Source of the DNA: Fusarium oxysporum f. sp. lycopersici 4287
Taxonomy: Eukaryota > Ascomycota > Sordariomycetes > Hypocreales > Nectriaceae
Assembly (NCBI RefSeq): GCF_000149955.1
Contig: NC_030994.1
Location: 620,001 to 684,000, forward strand
Reading direction: 5' to 3'
DNA: 64,000 nucleotides
Part shown: positions 1-12,700 of the stretch, one piece after another
How the letters are laid out: each line of letters opens with the position of its first letter
Numbering within the stretch: the first letter of the stretch is position 1
Notes under the pieces: model-generated
Told to the model about the DNA's origin: nothing
The model's input: only the letters and a program-made list of their open reading frames with translations
The model's database searches: none
Program-made: the position numbers and the translations under genes

Positions 1-3000
1 TAGGGATGCTCTAAGGGAGATATCTCCTGAGTGGTGCATACCAACTCTGCAACAGATGGAGGACTGCAATCAAGTGGTCAACAAACGCGCTCGACGCGCT
101 GCCATCCCCGCCATGGATGCATATGCATATCGTCTCCAGTATGAACTTTGCCGCCATTGGTAGGATTTGTGATTCGTCATGCAGGTTGTCGGTTGGACTT
201 TTCGGATTTGGTCAGAGGATTGATAAGTCAGTTTGACTGCGGCCATGGGTCGGCCAAACTCGATCGACAGTAGGGTTTGTCGAACGGTGCTCATTCTTGT
301 CTGTGCTTTCTGACCTGAGAAGCTGGGAGTATGAGAGCAAACGTCTCTGGTGATGATGTGAGACGAATAAATATAGCAATGGTTCTTTCGTGGTGCAATT
401 GGCAATTGGCTCAATTGTTCATCAAGAATCCTCTATACTTCGCGGTGTTGTTGTCAAACGCAAATCCACCAACCACAAGCTCTCGTGTGATATTCCGACA
501 TTTATGCAAGCACAATTCAGTGGGCACCGACTGCGAGTCTCATGGCTGCATGCTCCTAGCTTTACTTGGTGAACACAATTGCCTCGAATTAAACCCCGAA
601 AAGCCCAGAGCTCAAAGAAAAAGAGAGCGAGTTTAGGGCGATTGACCCCCTAGACTTGATCGGGTGAGGTAAAACTCCAACACTGGTGGACCCAATGGCA
701 TGTGGCCGCTGGCGGAGACATGGCTCAACGCTGGTTGGCTCTGTATCATGCTGATCCTGCAAGGTACCATGCCCCAGATGCACATCCAGGGGTCTAAGTC
801 AGGGGTAACGGTGCCAAAACTGGTAAGTACCAAGCTGACGAAGAAAACAATTCAACATGCATCTCTTGTTTTCTGATCTATCATGTCGGATCTTTTATGT
901 CACTCCGGACGCGCCCGGGAAAAGACTCGGATCCGGCAAAAGAAGAGAATCAATGTCTCTGAAGCACCATTTTCCTGTCGTCCATCAAAGGATGTTGTGT
1001 GTGTCAATGCTTCATGCTTACCGTAGTAAGGGCGAGACTTTTCGTATCACAGCCACAACCGTTGAGGCTTTGTTATGGTTGCAAAGATCAGAGCCAGATG
1101 GCGGTGGCCGTAGGACCGTTCATCGCTGAAGCCGGTAGTCTCTGAATAGTTTCATTCTGCTTCCCTTCAATACCCTATTCATTGTTAGCCAAGTCGGAAT
1201 AATCTGGTAGACGCTAAAGTTGCCAAGGCGCGACCGACTTTTGGCCCCAACGTCAGGCTGATTTTGCTTGAACAAGCGTCGATCGCAAGTGTTTCGCACA
1301 AGAGAACCACGAGAAAAGGGGTCAAGAGAGAAGATCACACAGTAAGCCGTGTTGTGGCCCACCAGATGACGATGGATTGAACTACTGCAAGAACAGGGTC
1401 TCAGCATACACACCTCTCACAACAGATCCCGAACATGCAAGTCTTTCACGCCGACGAGACATGCCGTGGCGTGGTGGCATTGCTGTGGTACGATCTTTCG
1501 CTGGATCCTTTGATGCAGGTACGAGTACAATTCAGGAAATCCGTGTCATACTTGAAGCTACCGATGACAGCGGAGGCTTATTTCTGAAACGAAAGACAGA
1601 GTTTATGACGATAAACCTGACTTCGAAAACTGTATTGTAGCTTGCTTTGTAAAAATGTTCTCTGAAAAGAACTAATGGATCCAAAGATTCCGCAGAGAAT
1701 GTCATCGTGTTCCCCTTTTTGGATCACCCCTGCAATTGTTGACATGGGAGTTGTCGGAACGTGGAGCCAGCAGATCTGACGAGATTGTTGAAGAAGGATG
1801 AGTCAGGATTAACAATGTGACTGGCGAGGCTGACTAGCATAAATCAGCATCTTGATGGGAATTGGAGATGCAATTGTTCTAACAATTTTCATAACTGAAT
1901 AACGAAAAGAAGCAATGATCCAAAACCATGGGTTGTGTTTCTCGAATTCTCGAAACCAATTGTGGATCAAGGGAAGAGTCAATTGGCTGTGCCACTTACC
2001 ATTCAACAAATGCAACCACAATTTGCCAGCATAAGCGAAAGATATCGCATCTTCTCTAAAGATAGTGCTGAAAACCGATAGAAAACCCCTAAAGAAGTGC
2101 GACATAAGTGAAAACCATTGGGAATAGAGTATTGTCGGGCAATTGAAGGGAATCCATACTGCCCGTACCCGCATAATGGAGTACCGGATGGCATTGCTGA
2201 AGTCCCGAGTCAATTCTGGCCTCCCAAGTCTGGACTGACGGCACGGATTTTCGGCGACAGTCATACGTACCGGTACTCTTCGCTAACTGAAGACATTACG
2301 TCAGATGTGGTACAGTATCAGGGCGGTTTGAAGGTGCGAGATTGAGATACGTGGCTGAAGACACAGAAATCTCCTGAAGTTATGGATTTGCTATTCGCAA
2401 CCGAGGGAAGGGTGGGAACACGTGCCATATGTTTGATCTTCGCATTGCTCATGCGTCTCCTTTCGGTAAAAGTTTGGGATATTCACATTGAGAGGACAGG
2501 ATTCGGGACTTGAAGAACGTTAGGACTAACAAGACAGACCAACAGCAGGGGCCTGTTCGAGACGTCAATTGCCTGTTACCAGTCAGCATGCAGTCATTGG
2601 GCCAGTTCGAAATCTTGCGGGATGATAAACCGATGGCCCGGGAGCTTGACATTTGTCTGGCTGGCTGAGTCTTCCGGCTGTCATGTTGCGGGTCTGATGA
2701 TCAGCATCCATCATGACAAGTCCGACCATCAAGCGCGTCATGTCGTATTGGTTCCTGTAACCTTGACAAACAGGTTCGTCCGGTCTGATTCGAGCTGACT
2801 TGACCAATATCAATCTCGGTATTGAATAGAGCAATATGATTTGATAACGTCATGTAAAACTAGAATCGAGATGGTCAAAAAGAAGTGTGGCGCCAGCTGA
2901 AGCTATCTGGTGACGCCTTCCCTCCTTGTCAGACAACTGTTCGATGGGGTAAGACCGGACCGTTTCTGGGTTGCCTGTTTTGGCAGGAAGAGCTAACGTC

Positions 3001-5677
3001 AGGAATGGCGGCCAATAAGGAGTCAAGTTATGGAGGGCACAGAACCCTTTTACCGCTCCGTCTTGGGGGCCGTTTACCTGTCGTCCCCTAAAACGAACCC
3101 ACTATTTTTATTGGCGCGTACCTTGCATTAGTGTGCATAGAGGAATGATCCAATAAATTCTGCATATCTGCACAACGCACGTCTATGAAAAGCTTCATCT
3201 CTGCACAACTTCACCCAAAGAGCCCACCTCAGCAAGGACCTTACCCCTGATGCAGGTACCGTGCCCTACCGATACTACCCAACTGAGGAATAGACAAACT
3301 CTCATTGACGCTTCAACTCCACTCCCGTACTTCCGACCATTCAAACTGTGCGTTTATTCAAGTCCTCGCCGCGTCCTTGCGCCTGGTCTTGGCCGTGACT
3401 TTTTGGTGTATCCGTTTACTGCAGCCGTCAGCCACATTGAATTCTTTGTTGCATGATGGATACCCTGGTCTGATGTCTGGGACGAGAACGCCGATCGTCT
3501 CTCACGATGCCAGTGCCAGTGTCAGACGGATCGAACTTGACACAGACTCAGAGTAGCGAAGCCAATGTGACATGGCAAAAACAAGATGAACTCAAGAGAA
3601 GCAAAAGTAATTAGAGGTTTATGATTGACAATTGATCGCACGCCATGGAAGCTGAAGCACAAAGAACGACGCACAGGTAAAGATGCCGACCACCCAGAGC
3701 TAATTCTTCCCCAACAGCGGCAGTCTCGCGGGGCCCCTGGATGCTGATCCAGGGTTTGAACCACAAGTTCTACCCGGCCTCTGAACTTTCACACTTGCCA
3801 ATTGTGGTATGTCTATTCTTTCAGGCTCATGGTTGGATGTCACCCAATCCAGGGACGGCACTGATTTAGCATATCTTGGAACTATCTGACGGACCGAAGT
3901 CCGGACAAGTCTGGGCCAAGAGACAATTGATACGAAGAGAAATCGAACCGGTCACGACCGCTGGATGGATGGACAAATGGGTGGATGTCTTTGTTCTGTG
4001 CGTTGGGGAGCTGGGATGTTTGTGGTGGTGTCGGATGTGGACTCCAAGCATGGCTTGAGTGGGTGTGCACGCCAGTGGTTCTCGTCAGCCACTCGTCAGT
4101 GGTTTGTTGGCAGAGTCTTCGTGCAGTTTTGGCCCGCTATGGCCTGCTTTGTAGGCCCCTCCCTCGTACACATTGTGCGGGCTGGATGTGACACGGTTGG
4201 CTTTTTCCACAAGGAAGGGCCTGTCTAATGCTGAGAATCTGATGTGATGGACGAACAAGGACGAGACAAATTACTTATCTGGAAGAGATCGCTTATCTGG
4301 AGGTTACGCTGCTGACTTCAATTGTCGAACCAAGAGACAAGGCTGAAAAGGAGGTCAATTGTGAGTTACCTTTTGTGGCGACACGACAAGCTATTGCTAG
4401 CTGATCTCGCAAGTTTTGGTTAGTTTGTGCTAACTTGGGCACATGCTGGCGTCGGGGCGTAACGTGTTTGAGGCCTTCGTTCTTGAAGGAAACTCTCGAG
4501 TTGAGAAGAGTCGGACTGGCTGACTTTGGGGGCAGCGGAACCAGGGGGTAAAAAGAGAGAGACGATGACTGGCTAGGCTTGGGATCCATTGCTGGGCTCG
4601 GGCGACTTCAGGGCTGCAATGCATCAGCCCCCTGTCGCCCTCACCAACTGCAGACCAAACACGGCGGCGCTGTGGTTTGTAACGGTCCCGTCGCTGCCCC
4701 TTGGCGCGTTAAGCTGCTGTCTACCCTCCACCGAAGCGTATCACGACCGCCCAGTCAGGAGACGGAGGTATCTGGGGCTAGGTAACTCTGTCAAGCCACT
4801 GCTCAGGTACCCGCACCTCTGTCTTTGACGCCAGGGTACATTGAGTCGAGGTCCCATCCTTTTTCCCTTTTTCCAGTTTCTGAGCGTTTTAGCACCGCGC
4901 CGTGTCCCCACACTACCTGCTAGTGGTGGTACCTTGGTCTGAGTCCTGTACCTTTTCTCCGATCGAGGTGCCCGCCTGTGGAGGGGACGGCAGCAAGAGG
5001 TGCAGGCAAAGGTGCAGGATTAGCCACTAGGTACAGACAGGTAGGCCTCTAGACTCTGCCGGCAACGGCTCTTCTCCTATGAAGACTTCCCCCCATCCCC
5101 GTCCCCGTGCCCCGTCCGTTTCTCTTTTCCATCTTGCATCGCCAGTCCACACTCCTTGTGACCGCTTCTTCCGCTTCTTCTCCCTCGCCTTTTTGTTCAT
5201 TCTTTTCTTTCCTTAAGTCACTCTCTTGAATTATTCAATCTTCAAGCCAATCTTCGGTTCCCGTCACTCTTTCCGGGTCCGTTCCTTTCTTTAGGCTCTA
5301 CCAAGCTCAAACAGCTCTTACACCAGGATCGTTTCCACGTCCACAACGTTTTTAAAACGCCCAAAACCGTTCGAGACCGGCACATCCGCCATCACGATAC
5401 TTTATTCTTACCTCCTTTTTCTGTTCTGCAGATCAAGGAATACACTCTTTATTTGAACTGACTACCGAATTAACCGTCATTCACTACGCTCCTTTACCGA
5501 CTCGTCGATTTTGGCATCGCCGTCTTTTCTGTCTGATACTCCAGCTCACTTGAACGCGTCTGCATCAAGTGTAATCGACGACAACCGCTTCACAGCATCC
5601 AATTTCGACCAGTTTCATTTTATTTTATAATTTCAACCTGCATCTAGTGATCGCATCTCGCGATCTACTTTTTAGCA
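1..5677. other. Long gene-free region upstream of the homeodomain gene
   Basis: No open frame here looks like a protein: the longest are about 100 codons, have no recognisable motifs and compete with frames on the other strand. From roughly 4860 to 5660 the + strand becomes pyrimidine-rich with runs of ct and cc, which fits a long promoter and 5' leader for the downstream homeodomain gene. Short upstream ATGs occur in that leader, for example at 5080. Extended upstream regions are common for fungal developmental regulators (general knowledge). A noncoding RNA cannot be excluded from sequence alone. Confidence 0.6.
4274..4298 (-). promoter_or_regulatory. Paired GATA-factor sites
   Basis: The heptamer cttatct (agataag on the minus strand) occurs twice, at 4274-4280 and 4292-4298, inside a longer direct repeat cttatctgga. 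AGATAAG is the consensus core for fungal GATA zinc-finger factors (AreA, NsdD and White-Collar types), which often use closely spaced pairs. The pair lies about 1.4 kb upstream of the homeodomain ATG. Function is inferred only. Confidence 0.35.
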
Positions 5678-7618
5678 ATGGCCACGGAGATTGAACACCC
5701 CATGGCCTTGGGCAATGTCCCTGAGGTCACCACACCCAACTCAACATCTTCACCATCTGTCCCGACCCCTGTCTCAGCCTCCATGAAAAAAGAGACACCA
5801 TCTCCCTCTGCCTCAGCCGCCAACAATGCTTCACGACGACCTCCCCGCAAGAGTACTCTCACTCAACAGCAAAAGAACCAGAAGCGACAGCGTGCTACAC
5901 AAGATCAATTGACGACATTGGAGATGGAATTCAACAACAACCCCACGCCCACAGCCACCGTCCGTGAGAGAATTGCCGAGGAAATCAACATGACCGAAAG
6001 GTCTGTTCAGATTTGGTTCCAGAACAGGTATGTGACAGGATGGAGACTTGTAGAATTTCGCTGACAGCAGCAGACGAGCTAAGATTAAGCTGTTGGCCAA
6101 GAAGAGTCTGGAGACTGGTGAAGACATTGACTCAATTCCCGAATCAATGCGAGCTTATCTCGCTATGCAGGCTATGGAATCTGGCAAGGGTCTCGGCGGA
6201 AGTTATCTCGGCCGTACTGGACTGCTACCCTTTGGTCACGGTAACATGATGCTCGGTGGCGACCAGGGAGGTCAAGGTAAAGTTTGTGAGTATTTCGACC
6301 CGTCATGTAAAACGGTGTATTAACTGAACAGCAGTGATTCATCATCTTACCTGCCGATCCCTCAGCATTGGAAAATGGACTCGAGTTGGACAAAACACGA
6401 TGGATCTCATCTAATTTCTACTCACCCGACAAGTGCACCATGACCTACTACATGAACAACGAGCAGGCCGGCTACAAGATCGAGTACCCCTTCTCCTCCA
6501 TCAAGAACATCTTCCTCGAGAATGGCGAAGGAGACCCAACCAAGCTTGGAGGGATTGTCATTGAGTTAAACAGGCCCCCGAACTTTTTCATGGACTCATC
6601 TCCCACCACCAACGGATTCTTCCAGTGTGGTGATTTCACAGAGGATCTTCAAGCTACCCAGTGTTTGGTTCACCACCTCGGTGGAAACCCCAAGGTTCTC
6701 AGTGGCCAGCTAGCCAAGTTGGTCTCGCTTGAGTCTTTCATGAACCGTCACAACCCTCACCCCTACAACGACCCTCACGTCCTCTCCGTCTCGGCTCCTG
6801 TCTCCCCGACCGCCCCGACCCTCAGGTAGCAGCCCAGCTTTCAAACCCTCATGTCGGCATGTACCAGGAGCAGTGGGGTATTCACCAGATGCACTCTGGT
6901 TAGGCGGCCTGGCCCTGGCCACAAGCGTCAACGTTCGCGATCAGTTCCTGGACCTGTTGATTTCGCCATGTTCCAGAACCAGCCGATGCCTTCCTTCTAC
7001 ATCCAACCTCCTGGAGAGATGCCTCCTCCTCCCCAGCACAACCCTCACATCTTTGCGCCTATTCCTCAGCCTCCCGGAAACAATATGGCTCCTAATCTGC
7101 GCATTGATACACAGGCAGGATTCGGCCTCGACATGCGTCAATACCCCATGTCTGCCACCACTGCTTCTCCTGCCGAGTTTCCTCCCAGCCCAGGCTTCTT
7201 CCCCCCCGGTCCCGAGGCTCCTCAGTCGAGCTACAACACACCTTATAGCAATGGTTTCCTGTCACCAATGGTTAACCCCGACACAGGTGTTCCCACTTCT
7301 GTTTCTCCTCTCCCATTCAACAGCCCTGGCGAGCCTTCCATTCTGGAGCAGTCACCTCCCATGTCAATGATGGGCCGCCCTGGCTCAGCTGATTTGTATC
7401 CCATGAACGACGGATCTTGTGCTGTTTCGGAGGATGGAGCGAGCCTGAATGAGATGTACTCTAAGCACACCATCAACCTGCCCATGCACACAACCTCGCC
7501 TGGTTTCGTGCAACACCAACAAGCAGACCTCGACATGGATCAGCTCGTGCAATTTGACGCAGTTGACCCCTCAAGCCTATCTCCCGAGGCAATGCCCCAA
7601 GCTCACCAAGGAAACTAA
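5678..7618 (+). CDS. Homeodomain transcription factor, frame disturbed
   Basis: This is a nuclear DNA-binding regulator of the fungal homeobox family. The ATG at 5678 opens an S/T/P-rich leader, followed by a homeodomain at about residues 55-125 ending in the helix-3 signature WFQNRRAK. That signature is assembled across intron 6028-6073. A second intron is 6286-6334. Downstream come a conserved-looking domain ([22 protein letters not shown]) and a P/Q-rich tail to the TAA at 7616. Read plainly, exon 3 meets TAA at 6412 and the following domain continues one base out of phase, with further phase changes near 6817 and 6898. Two weak extra introns, 6385-6433 and 6826-6867, would restore an open 584-residue product. 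They would also delete or replace residues that look conserved. The family is secure; integrity is not. Confidence 0.75.
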
Positions 7619-9761
7619 AAGAGTATAGGGCGGGTATAGGTGTTGGTGGTGTTTTATAGTATGTCAATCATACCAGGGCGTTTGGGCAAATTATACCATT
7701 GGGATTTCCTTTTCTTGTTTTCCGCCAGCTTCATATAGGCGACTTTCCTTGTCATCTTCTCAATTCTACCAAACTAGTTTTGATACCGATGGTGTCAGTT
7801 TGGTCGATTCTCCCCACTACGGCCATGAATGAACTTGCATGACGATACACTTCTTTGACATCGGTCATGTATGTCGGGCACAACACAGCGATCGTATAAC
7901 TCTTTCCCGCGTTGAAGTACTTTCATTTTAAATCTTTTACCGCGACTTGTTTATTTCTTGGGTGGTCTTGTTCAACACTTTCCAACCGACTGACTCTGTC
8001 ATTCGGCTTCATTTTCCTTGAGCAGCGTTGCCTGACCACCGCACGCTGCCTTGGACTTAATTTGCATACACATTGTCTCTGTAAAAGCATAGATGATGCT
8101 GTTTAATATTTCGATAGCTTGTTTTCTTTGTATCACGTCGAAAGTTGGGGAGAAGCCCCGGCGGCTTTTGTTGGGTTTATTATTCTAATGGTGGGCTTTG
8201 GGATATTTTTCTTTGTCTGTTTTTTGCTTTAAGGTATATTGGAGTTTATGAGCAGCTGGATTGCTGTCCTCGGTAGGCGTCAACTGAGACGTGTACTTCA
8301 AGGGAAGCCTACAGTTGGACACGAAGGCATGGGTATTTTTATAGGGTGGAATTGCTGAATAAAATGGGGTTATGTTCATCCTGAGTTTGCCTGTATGACT
8401 GAGTTGTGTGATTGCGTGACGAAGCTTGAGGCGCGTAGTGACAGGCTGTGTGAGTTGTAAATTCCAGGGACGGATGACTCGGAGGTAGGATCGTTGTGAG
8501 AGAATGTTACAAGGCGCAGTCTTGGGTGACATGAACGGACTCCGAGGAGACCGTGATGGGTAGAGGTACAGAGATCAGCATGGCTGAGTATCTGGCAAGT
8601 TGGACAAGACAGATGCAGATGTGATTCACGGGAGGAGGACTTGTATATAAATAAGCAGTGTACTGGATCGTCTTACAATTACCACAATTTATTAGCCAGA
8701 GCATGTCCCATATTAATGAGGTGCCAATATGGATGATTAAAGGTTGGTCAATGTCTTATAACCCACGTCGTGACTCGGCTCACTCGGAAGATGTGCGAGT
8801 AACAACGGACCGTGTAAGAGATTTGTACCACCAGGGCTGAGCCGCGTATCCTCGAGTACTGAAACCTTCCAGTCTTGATGCCCACCCGTTTTATCTTCTC
8901 CTCACTGTCTTCAGACGGCTGCGCATTAAGCTGCGTATATTTCGAGGCGCAGTGAGCTATGATTGGACTTGGATTGCACGTGTGTTAAGTGTTGGTCAGC
9001 CTTTAGAGACAAGAATAGACTAATCTGGGGTCTGCTTCAATCCGTCACTCAGTGTTATTTCCCCAGGTCTTCAATCCCCAGTGTTTTTAGATGAAACGGA
9101 CTCAATGCATGAGCTTATTTTGTCGCCAGATTGGATGGCTTGATTTAAGCTACGAGTTAGCGACTTGGCTGGAATCAACGGTGCCAATCAGGGCGAGCTT
9201 GTACGACGCAAAGTCTGTTACGGTACCCGCGGGGCTGCGAGTATTCCAAGTGATGATAAGTACATGCTGCGCCTCAATACACATCGTCATGCTTGCAAAG
9301 TGTAATTCGTGAGGGGAGCATCAAGACACGACGAGATTCCGAAGATCCGGATGGGATGAATTGGTAGTGAAGGATAGCAGAAACTATAGTGAATTAGTGG
9401 GCGATAACGCTTTGTATGCGGAGATTGAAGGATTACGAATGGCAGGCGTAGCTTACAGAACCATCCTTGGCTTGGAGTAAAGGCTGCTTCGGGCTGTATA
9501 CGATCCCCGTTGCCCAGCCCAGCCCAGCCCAGCCAGCCTAATAACTCAATTCTGACAAAACATCCACATTCTCCAACTCCTCCGCAAGTCGTCTTATTCT
9601 CTCGTTCTCTTTCTTCTCTCCTGGATTGCATCAGAAACCTTTCCTAGGTTATCATCTCGTTTCAATACCGCTCCAATCTAACTAAACCCGGCGCGTCCCC
9701 ACGACCACTCCACAGCTCGAACGTTTATTCCAGATGCTACCGCCGATTCAACGGCCTTAAT
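7619..9761. other. Intergenic region, no gene seen
   Basis: This 2.1-kb spacer lies between the homeodomain gene and the flippase. Open frames are short and unconvincing. It holds the homeodomain 3' UTR (several TATA/ATTT-rich stretches) and the flippase promoter and leader, including a short CCCAG repeat. Confidence 0.55.
9513..9537. repeat. CCCAG microsatellite
   Basis: About four imperfect tandem copies of cccag lie roughly 225 bp upstream of the flippase ATG. No function is evident. Confidence 0.7.
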
Positions 9762-12700
9762 ATGGCTCCTCCGTACCCCAGCGATAATAGCGGGCGACGT
9801 CCTTCGCAACCGAGAAATGACACCGATGGTGAAATAGCTCGTGATCTCGCTGCTCTTGATGAGCGATATCCTCGAACTTCGACCAATTTCTCGAGACCAC
9901 GGAATACAGGCCGCTCTTACACAGACCCCAACAATGATCATCCGCGACGATCTTCCGCCGATGATACAAACGTGAGATCTGGATCGAGGTCCAGAACTAG
10001 ACGACCCGATGATGATTCTCGTCCACGAGCGAGTGGTCCTTACGAATTGCGACCGATTCCTTCGAGGACGGAATTGTCGACTGACCAACCTCCCGATTCT
10101 GCGGACCGAACCGATAAGGAATTGACTTCGCCAGTCAAGACAAGTTTTGGGTTCGGCGGAAACGGTACCAAATCCTCAGTGCGCGCCGATATAAAGAAAT
10201 ATCTTCGAGAAAGACGTCAGCGAAGAATTGGACCTGGCGCAAAACCAACATGGAAAGACCGCACCAAAAGACAGCTTGGAGAGTTCCACCAAAAGGTCAT
10301 TATCGAGACAATTCTTCGCCAAAAACCCCTCGAACCTTTACCGGATGGCCGCCATATTCCCCTCAATCCACCGCAGCGAAGTGCCAATGGTCTTATCGAC
10401 GAGCGTGCAGGAAAGCCATACTGCAGCAATTTCATCCGATCAAGTCGCTACACTATCTACGATTTCTTCCCGAAACAGCTCATCTTTCAGTTCAGCAAGC
10501 TTGGAAACTTTTATTTCCTTGTTGTTGGTACTATTCAGATGATTCCTGGTCTGAGTACTGTCGGACGATGGACCACTATTGCACCCCTGGGCGTATTTGT
10601 CGCATTCAGCATGGCCAAGGAAGGATGGGATGATTATAGGCGCTATCGACTTGATCGTGTGGAAAATCGAAGTGAGGCTTGGGTTTTGACGGATCGAACT
10701 GCGGAAAAAGGCCGCGTGAGACACGCTGAGAAAATGAGGAGGAAAAAGGAAAAAGTGTCTGAGAGTGGTGAAGAGCACATGCTTGATGATCTCGAGTCAG
10801 GCACCGCAGGTACTGCCAAATTGGGTGGAAAGGGAGATTGGACTTCGGTTCAATGGCAGCATGTTCGTGTTGGCGATGTCATTCGTTTGCGTCGAGATGA
10901 TCCTGTTCCTGCGGATATTGTGCTTTTGCATGCCACTGGACCCAATGGCATCGCGTACATCGACACCATGGCTCTTGATGGTGAGACGAATCTCAAGAGT
11001 AAACAGGCTTGTCCTTTACTTGCCGAGCGATGCAACACTCTCGAAGGACTACGGGCGACACAAGCTACTGTCATCTCCGAGAATCCCAACCTGGACCTTT
11101 ACAGCTACGATGGTCGAGTGACTGTCGACGGCGAAACTCTACCACTGTCCATGAACAATGTCGTTTACCGCGGATCCACTCTCCGTAACACGGCTGAGGC
11201 CCTCGGTATCATTGTGAACACAGGCGAGGAGTGTAAGATTCGAATGAACGCCAACAAGAATGTCCGCGCCAAGAAACCCGCTATGCAATCCGTTATCAAC
11301 AGGATGATTATGGTCCAGATCTTCATCGTTCTCATGCTCACAATGGGTCTAACCATCGGTTACTACCTGTGGCGAGATCGAACTGAAGATTTCGCTTGGT
11401 ACATCAAGCGATCTGGTTTCTATAATGGCAGCATCCCCTTTAAAGAAATCTTCTTTGGGTTCATTATCATGTTTAACACACTGATCCCCTTGTCGCTGTA
11501 TATCAGTCTCGAGATCATCAAGCTCGGGCAGCTATACTTGCTTCAGGATGCGGATATGTATGACCCGATATCTGATACGCCCATGGTTGCGAACACGACT
11601 ACTATTCTCGAGAATCTGGGTCAAGTCAGCTATGTCTTTTCTGACAAGACGGGTACTCTGACGGAGAACATCATGCGCTTTCGCAAAATGTCGGTCGCTG
11701 GTGTTGCATGTCTGCATGATATGGACGTGCAGAGAGACCAGGAGGAGATGCGCCGACGAATTGAAGAGTCGGAACGACCGAAAAAGGGTAAAAGTAAGGC
11801 AAGCTTTTCTGCGGCAAAGAATACAGGCCATGTCAAGACTTTCGACGGAAACGATGATACAAGTGGAAGCGGATCTCGACCAGAACCTATCCGAACCATG
11901 TCGACAAGATCTGCAAGCCATTGGCAATCCACTGTCAACACAGCTGAGAACGCCGACATGAAGACGGAAGATCTGCTGGACTACATTCAGAGGAAGCCGA
12001 ACACTGCTTTCTCACGAAAGGCAAAGCACTTTTTGCTGTGTATTGCTCTTTGCCACACTTGTCTTCCTGAGAAGACTGATGATGGCGACATCACATTTCA
12101 AGCTGCTTCGCCTGATGAACTTGCTCTTGTTGAAGCTGCTAAAGATCTGGGATATCTGGTCATTGATCGACCTGCACAAGCTATCAAGTTGGAGGCCCGA
12201 GACGCAGATGGTTCTCCGTACACCGAGACGTATCAGGTGCTGGATGTGATTGAGTTCAGCAGTAAGAGGAAGAGAATGTCGATCATCATTCGCATGCCTG
12301 ATGGACGTATTTGCGTCTTTTGCAAGGGTGCTGACAATGTCATCATGCAGCGTCTGAAGTTGAGTAACCTTGCTGAAGAAACTGCAAGGAATATTGGTCG
12401 TCGGTCAAGTCAACGAAGAGCTTCTCGGCAGGACCAGGCGTTGCAGCGGATCAATTCCCAAAAGAGCGTCAGTCCTTATGGTAGTCCCTACGGAAGCCCT
12501 CGCAATAGTTTTGGTTTCTCCCGAGGCGAATCGTCCAACCGAGAAGGCCTCAGATTGAGCTTGGGACGACGTTCAACAGATCTGAAGCGCCTATCGCAGC
12601 AGCTTGCTCGATCACCTCGCACTTCAACCGAAATGATGAGCCCTCGACAGAGTTTTGCCCAGATGCCCTCATTCGACGATGCTGAGCGTAAGATTGACGA

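Noticed and set aside
70..636. Overlapping short frames on both strands at the left edge
   Set aside because: Mutually overlapping, no motifs and no splice signals making a larger product.
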